A stretch of 64,000 nucleotides of DNA, from contig OW386285.2 in the NCBI GenBank assembly GCA_936432065.2, positions 259,335,317 through 259,399,316 of the forward strand, read 5' to 3'. Of this stretch, positions 57,433-64,000 are shown piece after piece (positions within the stretch are counted from its first letter, which is position 1; each line of letters starts with the position of its first letter). Position numbers and translations under genes: made by a program. The notes under the pieces are model-generated. The model was not told the origin of the DNA. It saw only the letters and a list, made by a program, of their open reading frames with translations, and searched no databases. This DNA comes from Rutpela maculata. Its lineage: Eukaryota > Arthropoda > Insecta > Coleoptera > Cerambycidae.

Positions 57433-57850
57433 TGACGTTGATAAATAGCTCATAATTTCATCACAACTTCATGAAGCACGTTGCTTTTAGGTAATATCCC
57501 TCCGCCTTCTACGCAGGGACCGAAACCGAAATTTATTTCGGATCGGTTTCGGTTTCGGTTACGGTTAACTGACGTACACTATTTTCGATTTTCGGTTACG
57601 GTTTCGGTTTTCAGAGCAGAGTTAATTTGGTTTTCGGTTTCGGTTTTCAAAGCAGCGCCAATCCGGTTTTTGGTTACGATTTCGGTTTTCCAGAATCTCT
57701 CATTTCTGTTTCCGGTTAGAAAAAAATCGTAATTACGGTGGTTTTTTGGTTACGATTTCGGTTCGGTTACGGTCCCTGCTACTAAGTCGGGATATTACCA
57801 AGCAACGTGCTTTCGGAAACTGTAAGAAAATTATTTCGTATTATCAACGT
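57433..57850. repeat. GC-capped hairpin H9, split by an insertion
   Basis: The same architecture as H7: GTTGATAA and TTATCAAC, GAAGCACGTTGCTT and AAGCAACGTGCTTTC, GGTAATATCCC and GGGATATTACC. The tip is interrupted after CTCCGCCTTCTACG by a miniature element (57514-57778). Confidence 0.85.
57514..57778. mobile_element. 265-bp hAT-type miniature element in the tip of H9
   Basis: Ends CAGGGACCGAAACCGAAA and CGGTTACGGTCCCTG. The interior is built of GGTTTCGGTTTTCGG-like words. Flanks CTTCTACG (57506-57513) and CTACTAAG (57779-57786) agree at 6 of 8 positions, so an old 8-bp duplication is likely. CAGGGACC-type ends fit the hAT superfamily. Confidence 0.78.
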
Positions 57851-57879
57851 CCTTGGGACATTATAGCTGATAATTTTTT

Positions 57880-58030
57880 TGTGTTGATACGGTCAAAAGC
57901 CGATCTAGGTTAGTTTACCACTAATAATGATATTTGACTGTGCAATGTTGTCAAAAAAACGGGCTCTCATTGGCTATTTCGTTAATGAGTGAAATAATCG
58001 CTGTAATTTTCTCTATCGAGTCATCGACAG
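57880..58030. repeat. Right flank copy of the hairpin-element family
   Basis: CAAAAGCCGATCTAGGTTAG, TTTACCACTAATAATG and CGTTAATGAGTGAAATAAT match 52335-52440 and, inverted, 53690-53800. Confidence 0.75.
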
Positions 58031-58061
58031 AATTAACGCTATAATTGGCCTCTTTAAAATG

Positions 58062-58528
58062 AGAAAAATAGCCAAAATTGATACCTGTTGCAACACTTTG
58101 TTACTAAGGTGGGTGGTTCGGTGAACGTAATTCGACAATTTCTCCTACATTCCTGAACCGATTCAAACAATTTTTTGATGCGCTTTTAGAGACAACTTTA
58201 TAGAATGGCACTCGCTATTAAAAAATAAAGGACATTTTTTTTTTCTCACGCGAAAGTAAAAAAAAAAATTTTTTTTGCTGATTTCAATGGTGATACATTC
58301 TATCAAGTTTTTTTTAAAGGACTATCAAAGAATTTTTTCAATCGGTTCAGGGATATAGGAGAAATTGTCGAATTACGAAATTATTTTCTTAAGCACGGCA
58401 CCGTCACACTTAACAAGCTAAACGTTGATACTCTTTTATATTTACATATTTTATTAATCACTTAATAACATAACATACATCAGTAACAAAGTGTTCCAAT
58501 GTGTATCAATTTTCAGGGCCATTTTTCT
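58062..58528. mobile_element. 467-bp inverted-repeat element
   Basis: Inner arms GTAATTCGACAATTTCTCCT (58127) and its inverse ending at 58376; outer arms GAGAAAAATAGCC...AACACTTTGTTAC and its inverse near 58480-58528. The interior holds homopolymer A/T runs. No coding frame. Confidence 0.75.
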
Positions 58529-59430
58529 TATGTTACGGACCTTCATCCTTTAAAAATTTTTGTTTCGTTGTAATAGTGTTATCTACTTGCTTCGTCCGCA
58601 AAAAACAGCTCCAGAGCTAATAGGAACTAGACAGATTGTACTTGTATAAAAACATTTCCGTATAAATGCCACAAACAATATTTTTGTAAGTGTCGGAGTA
58701 ATCTGGACCAAAGTTTGTTTACAAACATTTTTAGCATCTAACAAGGCAACTTTCATATTGCCTCTTCGAATACTAACCATTCCGTTAGGTTTGAACTGGT
58801 AATAATATTACTAGCGTTGTTATTATTAAGCAATTAATTCTTTAGTATGTTAATTAGCCTTTTAAATCTTAACCTGGTGAAACTCGAGAACATTGGCCGA
58901 TTCCTTATAATTAAATGTCTGGCGCCAAAAACCGAAATAAAAGAAGTACGCGTTGCTTGTAGCGCTCGGATGCTATTTACATAAAATGTACGGTGGACTT
59001 GTTGACTTTTTTGACTGGACCGATAAATTCATTAAAAATCAGATGCCAAGAGAGTGCAACATGAGTCATCCTAAATAAAAAAAAAAATAAAGCGAACTTT
59101 TGTGATTGATGATGTACTTACAGGGTAATCCACATATAATTATTACTGCGTATAATGCTTCTTTATGTATTTCAGTAACCGTTATTGAGACTATTGATTT
59201 ACGCTTTTGAAGTAACTTTTGTTACTTTTCAACGAGGTTGTTTAGATACCAACCCAGTCTCAGATAATTTAAGAAACGCACTTCTACCAAAAAATCGAAA
59301 TATCTTAAAATGTTCTCAACAATATCTTGGTGATATTAGTATTTCCAAGAGTTTTTACTTATCACCTACAGATAGATACAGTACAATTAAAAGAAATTAT
59401 TTTTGAAACAAAAAATTCTACCAAAGTTTT
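58529..59430. other. Unassigned region
   Basis: A 73-codon frame at 59185-59406 (MRLLIYAFEVTF...) ends just before the reverse-transcriptase fragment and might belong to the same relic, but shows no motif. The rest is AT-rich with no feature. Confidence 0.35.
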
Positions 59431-59539
59431 TGAAAACATGCCAGATAGCACATTAAATATTTTAGTTCATCTCCTTTGAAACTTAGACATTTCTTTCCTG
59501 ACTAAAAACTTCCGTTGTTATTCGAATTTGCAAAGACTG

Positions 59540-60290
59540 ATGGATTTTCGAACAATGTTTTTAATATGTACACTTTCTAAAATAATCGAAAAATTAGTTA
59601 ACAAATTAACTTAAATTTACATAAAATACTTAATAGTAATCAGTTTGGGTTTCAAACCAATAAAAGTACCAGGGGAACTTATTTTTCTTTTTTTAGAAAA
59701 GGTTTATTATAAGAAGGAATAAGGCTGAAATACAGCCGTTGCAGGCTGTATTTTGTGATTTATCGAAAGCATTCGATTGTTTCAATTCTTGCTGCAAAAA
59801 CTTCAATGTTATGGATTCAGAGGTAACTCATTTGCCTGGATTCAATTCTACCACCACACTCAAATGATAATATCTTTAGATAAATACTATAATAAACTTA
59901 AGATAAGTGGCGGAGTTCCTCAAGGGTCTGGGCCCAGTTCTCTTTTTGCTAAATATAAATGAGTTGGCAATGATCAGTAGTAGTATCAGTATCGGCCTAA
60001 AAATCATTACATAAAATATTTAATAGTCGATCCCTGATAAGGACCACACTCAAATGATAAAATCTTTAGGGAAATACTCCAATAAAGTTAAGACAAGTTG
60101 CGGAGTTTTTCAAGGGTCTGTCCTTGGTCCAGTTCCTTTTTTGCTATACATATAAATAGCTTGGCAATTATCAATATATCGGGAAGTTTTACGCTTTTTG
60201 CCTATGACACCACCACTTTGCGGCATAATAAAAATTTGAGAATAGGAAATCTGTTCCGATATTTTTGTATTAAAAAAATGGTATGATCCA
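59540..60290 (+). pseudogene. Rearranged non-LTR reverse transcriptase fragment
   Basis: In several frames the sequence reads LSKIIEKLVNK, NQFGFQTNKSTRGT, DLSKAFDCFN (motif A with its catalytic Asp), LLQKLQCYGFRGNSFAW and GGVPQGSGPSS (motif B). About 190 bp later a second, partly duplicated stretch starts with the same CACACTCAAATGATAA and gives CGVFQGSVLGPVPFLLYIN and FAYDTT, where motif C should read F-A-D-D; the first Asp is Tyr here. Frameshifts, stops and the internal duplication show the copy is dead. The order of motifs identifies the family with confidence; the clade is uncertain. Confidence 0.8.
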
Positions 60291-60510
60291 AATCTTCTCA
60301 CATTTGCTAATGGAGCTGAGTTAATGATTTATTAATAAAGGGAAGCCAATATTGTGGGTGCTACTACCACTACTAGTATCAAGAGTGTAAGTAATCTTTA
60401 CGTGAAAACAAGTCTCTATGGATCCGATAACGCATAATTTCTGGTATACAGGATGAACAAATAGACATCGGAAAACGAACGTTATTGATATGACAAGAAA
60501 CCAATATAGT

Positions 60511-62106
60511 CGGGGAGCCCTCCCCAGCTGTACGTGCACCCCCTCGATCCTTGGGGACAATGTTTTTCATAAAGATTAAAGCCTAAGGAACAACTTTAGA
60601 CATCTCTCAAAAAAAAATGGCTGTACTTTCAAAATGGCGGCTATATGTTAAAAAAAACTGTTGCCAATGTTGTTTTTGTCATTTAACACAAAAACTAAAA
60701 AAAGATGGACAAAAACTTTCTTCATAATAAATAACGTGCATAAAGTTTTCTACAATTTTGTTCCTATACAATATTTTGACAGGCGTTGCCATTTTCCAGA
60801 TAAATGAGTCCAAAATTAAGAAAACATGATAATTCATATATCGATAAATCATTTAGAGGAAATAACTTTGACAATTACTGTAAGGCGTATAATAACTTTA
60901 TATTATTAACATAACAAAAAATAAAATAAACTGAAAAAAATTAATAATAATAATATTATAATTTGCAGACATTTATCTCGAAAACGGTAACAACAGGTTA
61001 TGAACAGATTAGGGTTAAAAGCGTTGATAGTGACATCTTTTGGATTCTGCTGGCTCGTTCCAATAAAATTAAATGTAAATTACTCTTTGATACCGGATTT
61101 GGTAATAAAAGAAGGCTTATTAACATATCCGCATTAGCAGAAAAGTACGGACCTCAAATGTTCGGCATTACTGGGCCTTCATTAATTTACTGGATGCGAC
61201 TCAGTCAGGGCCTTTAAGGGAAAAGGAAAGAAAAAACCCCTAAAAATGTTACTTTTTCCCAAATATATCAAATATATTCGAACAGCTTAAGATTTGGAGA
61301 GCAGCTGGAATATTGATGATAAATTAGTGGCATCATTAGAGTTTACATGTGCCATATATGGATCAAAGAAATGCGCTATCGTGGATGATCTTCGCCTAAT
61401 TGCCATTAGACAGAAATGTGGTGACAAAGATTTGTCTTTATCAATTGACACTAAAGTTGATTTTTCTTCGATTCCACCATCAAGAGCTTGCCTTATCGAG
61501 CATATCAAAAGAAGTGTTTGCCAATGCGTATTTGGCGATTAACCGACGAAGGTATTCACAATATTCCAAAGCCTTGGAATGATTATGGATGGCAAGAAAA
61601 TGGAGAACCTCTTTGGTGTTCAGCAGATAAAATACTGCCCCAATCACTTACTGAAATTCTTCAGAAGATGATTCCAAATCAAATCATAATAGACGAAAGT
61701 GAAGATGATAACGATACCATAAATTAAGCAATAGAGGAAAAAGACTTGGAAGAAATATTCGATGTATCGGCAGACAGCGATAGTGAATCTGAAAGCGAAT
61801 GAGGTGTTAGTCATTTATCTGGAAAATTAACTACTATCCAAATATTGTATAGGAACAAAATTGTAGAAAATTTTATGCACTTTGTTTTTTGTGCAGAAAG
61901 TTTTTCTACATCTTTTTTAGTTTTTGTGATGACAAAAACAATATTGTATAGGAACAATTTTTTTTTATAAACGGACGCCATTTTGAAAGTACAGCCAGGT
62001 TTCTTTTTTGGGGACATGTCTAAAATTGTTCCTTAGGTTTTAATCTTTACGAAAAACATTGTCCCAAGGATCGGGGGGTGCACGTACAGTTAGGGATGTG
62101 CTCCCG
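60511..62106. mobile_element. 1.6-kb inverted-repeat element carrying a decayed gene
   Basis: The left end CGGGGAGC and the right end GCTCCCG lie outside arms of about 300 bp. GTACGTGCAC, TTGGGACAATGTTTTTC (or its form), CCTAAGGAACAA, AAAATGGCG, TTGTTCCTATACAATATT and TCATTTATCTGG are found in inverse order on the right (61804-62106). The interior (60960-61802) holds coding remnants, so this looks like a once autonomous DNA transposon. The superfamily is not assigned; the flanks contain TATA but no exact duplication. Confidence 0.78.
60963..61802 (+). pseudogene. Transposon-type protein remnant
   Basis: Frame pieces in order are SDIFWILLARSN, NKRRLINISALAEKYGPQMF, then EFTCAIYGSKKCAIVDDLR, SIPPSRACLIEHIKRSVCQ, a frameshift near 61520, RIWRLTDEGIHNIPKPWNDY, GWQENGEPLWCSADKILPQS, one stop (61725-61727) and an acidic tail EEIFDVSADSDSESESE to the stop at 61800-61802. 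The order P-P-x-x-A-x-L-x-E-H-x-K-R then G-W-x-x-x-x-x-P-x-W is one I recall from a multicopy, uncharacterised protein family of insects, cnidarians and others. The function is unknown. The piece near 61160-61217 where G-C-D-T would be expected is degraded. The copy is broken by stops and frameshifts. Confidence 0.6.
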
Positions 62107-63741
62107 TATATATAGAAAACCTCTTTCAACGTACTACCCAAATTAAAAAAGTCGTTATATGATTGATATCTTTTACAGCAAAATCGCATTTCTAACCCCC
62201 ACAGCACATTACTCGTTTGTATCATTTCGGTAAAAAACAAAACAAAACATACTACATAAATGTATAGGTAAATGACGAAACCTAACCAAACATTCTTAAC
62301 CACTGTTACATAATATTTTCATAAAAACATATGATCAATGAAAATAATTCTATGATCAATTAACATTTTATCAAAGTCACCCAAAATTAAGTCGACCTTC
62401 ACTTTAAAATTAGTATGTGCATTATATGCATCACTCTAATATTATTTACAGTGTTAAGTTAATTTGTGGGTGTGAAGTCATTAAATTATATTTATTTATA
62501 TTACCGTGTCGATAAAACTTCAAAATCATATTTCTCAAGGGCACAAATAAAAGCATAGTAGTGGATTCAAACTAAACATTAGAAGAGGTGAATGAGGATT
62601 TTTTTGCTGCATTTAATTTGCTTTTGGTGTTTCGGTGAGAAGTTTTGGAATAAATCTGACCATTGTTTCAGATAAAATTTAAACAATTTATGTTACAAAA
62701 TGTTCTGCTATTTTCCTTATTGTCTCTGGTTCTAATAATCGCATCGCCAAAAATTAAAAGACTAAATTGTTTGCAATTAAATTTTGAATAAAACTACACC
62801 GAATGAAGTGATTTCAATAAAATGCTAAAGTTTTCGATCTATTTGAAAGAATAGATTGTCGAGAAGGTTTTTAGCACGGTTTCATCTTGGTAGACAGACA
62901 TTCAGAGAGCTCTGCATATCATAAATAAATGGATAATTATCCTCACGTAGCTCTCCAATGTTTCACCCGATATCGAGGTGCTTTTTTTATATGTCTTTAC
63001 GAGATGATGATTATAAGACATGGTCAGGAGGTTTTTAGAAATTTTCAATTTTATTTGTTTATTTTTAATGGTTCAATTTAAAAAATTAAATATATTTATT
63101 GCAGAATTAAAAATATCCTTATATCATCTGAATAAAAGTTTTTATTCAGATATACTTCTTTGTTGTTTTCGTTGATTCTTCCGCAGGCAAAATTCCATTC
63201 CAGTTTTTTTTAATGCAATAAATATTCAAGACGATGAAGCATGATAATTATTTTGATAACAATTCCAACTTTTACGCTTTTCCAATCTTAAATAGAGTTG
63301 GTGACCGAGAGTCGACTGCAACATTCTCTCAGGTTGTTTACATTTCATTTAGTGGCATGTAAAAATGCAAGGAAAATGTTCGAATTGGGTCAGATCTATT
63401 AAACTTACCATAAACAAATCCATTTTTATTCGGTGCACTTAATTACATGGGATACGCTGAGATTAAAAAAGTTCAGCGGCCATTTTAATATTGCGTGTGA
63501 TATTCGGTAGCGGAGAAAGTACGCATTCTGTAAACGAAGGAACGTGCAGTTTCCCGTTGTCTGTCTGTCGCCACTAATAACAACATCCGCGTCTCGGATC
63601 AGATTAATTACAACCGATTGAAATAATTGACCTGTAAAAATTAAGCGCCAAAAAAATTAACACAAGAATGTAATGCTTGGGTGCGTGGTATGTAAACAAA
63701 ATTTAATACAAGTAGCATGCGAAGATGTACTGTTAAAAATA
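62107..63741. other. Unassigned region with one dispersed repeat
   Basis: The 62701-62812 stretch (GTTCTGCTATTTTCC, GGTTCTAATAATCGCAT) matches 11483-11585. GAGAGCTCTGC near 62906 and CACGTAGCTCTCC near 62944 are partly inverted. The stretch 63490-63640 is somewhat less AT-rich and could be unique DNA. No gene recognised. Confidence 0.4.
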
Positions 63742-64000
63742 ACACAGGCCGACAAAAAAAGGGGAGGCTGCGTCTTATCTTATGTTTGACATGCTGAAAC
63801 CGATTCTGATATTAAAAAAAATCTACCGCATTAGTCCACTCGTCTAAAAATGATAAAAAAAAGGTCTTTTTCTAAGGTTCTGATCTAACTTTTTTCAAAT
63901 ATTTTGACACGCTGAAGCCAATTTTGGACAAAAAAAATTTCCATTGTGTTAGTTTCCCTCCACAACACCCTTTTATCTCCTAGGGGTGGCAGAGGGAAAC
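63742..64000. mobile_element. Left end of a PIF/Harbinger-like element, cut by the window
   Basis: ACACAGGCCGACAAAAAAAG at 63742 matches the end of the element at 16246 (ACACAGGCCCACAAAAAAA) and is preceded by TAA. The inner part is different; GACA(C/T)GCTGAAACCGATT-like words occur twice (63788 and 63905), as a local repeat. The right end lies outside the window. Confidence 0.5.

Overview
This window looks like repeat-dense intergenic DNA from a large, AT-rich insect genome. No intact host gene was found. A leaf-beetle-like genome would fit, but that is a guess: nothing here fixes the species. The insect call rests on several things: fragments of insect-type non-LTR retrotransposons, hAT, piggyBac, Mutator-like and mariner-like miniature elements, a Gypsy-type LTR with a primer-binding site, arthropod-style transposon proteins, and very frequent long inverted repeats. 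There are no operons, no ribosome-binding sites and no long open frames beyond transposon relics. All calls come from reading the sequence by eye; no alignment or database search was run.

Layout. 1-1.05 kb: an inverted-repeat element. 1.43-5.83 kb: a foldback element with tandem sub-repeats in its arms, carrying a nested 0.9-kb inverted-repeat element and a 5'-truncated reverse transcriptase. 6.0-8.5 kb: one copy of a dispersed repeat (called R here) and an inverted-repeat element. 9.38-9.7 kb: a THAP-type zinc-finger fragment split by a 138-bp miniature element. 10.29-11.16 kb: a near-perfect palindrome with TA ends. 12.05-12.6 kb: a GC-capped hairpin next to the N-terminus of a tyrosine-recombinase-like protein. 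13.15-19.63 kb: a satellite of roughly 140-bp units with a 700-bp higher-order repeat and an internal switch of orientation, followed by an R copy with a long GACA microsatellite. 20.2-25.3 kb: mostly unassigned AT-rich sequence. 25.35-27.09 kb: a hAT-type element with exact 8-bp target duplications. 27.29-29.8 kb: hairpins, a second recombinase-like fragment and a large inverted repeat. 29.9-34.9 kb: four R copies, one holding a 200-bp hAT miniature element. 34.9-36.6 kb: a decayed coding stretch and a Gypsy-type LTR. 38.2-40.7 kb: a 2.45-kb foldback with a Mutator-like miniature element in one arm. 44.2-45.8 kb: fragments of a non-LTR ORF1 and of a retrotransposon C-terminus. 48.2 kb: a piggyBac-type miniature element. 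49.1-58.0 kb: a nest of hairpin-bearing elements, including a 2.6-kb inverted-repeat element that seems to have inserted without duplicating its target. 59.4-60.3 kb: a rearranged reverse-transcriptase fragment. 60.5-62.1 kb: an inverted-repeat element with a decayed transposon-type gene. 62.1-64 kb: mostly unassigned, with a new element beginning at the right edge.

The most interesting signal is a recurring architecture: a long hairpin with an AT-rich stem and a GC-rich tip, whose sequence varies between copies while the two arms within a copy match. These hairpins lie about 160-250 bp from very short coding starts that resemble the N-termini of Crypton-like tyrosine recombinases. Three of those starts share a 66-nt open frame. 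A second useful feature is that several miniature elements lie in one arm of an inverted repeat, so the other arm shows the empty site.
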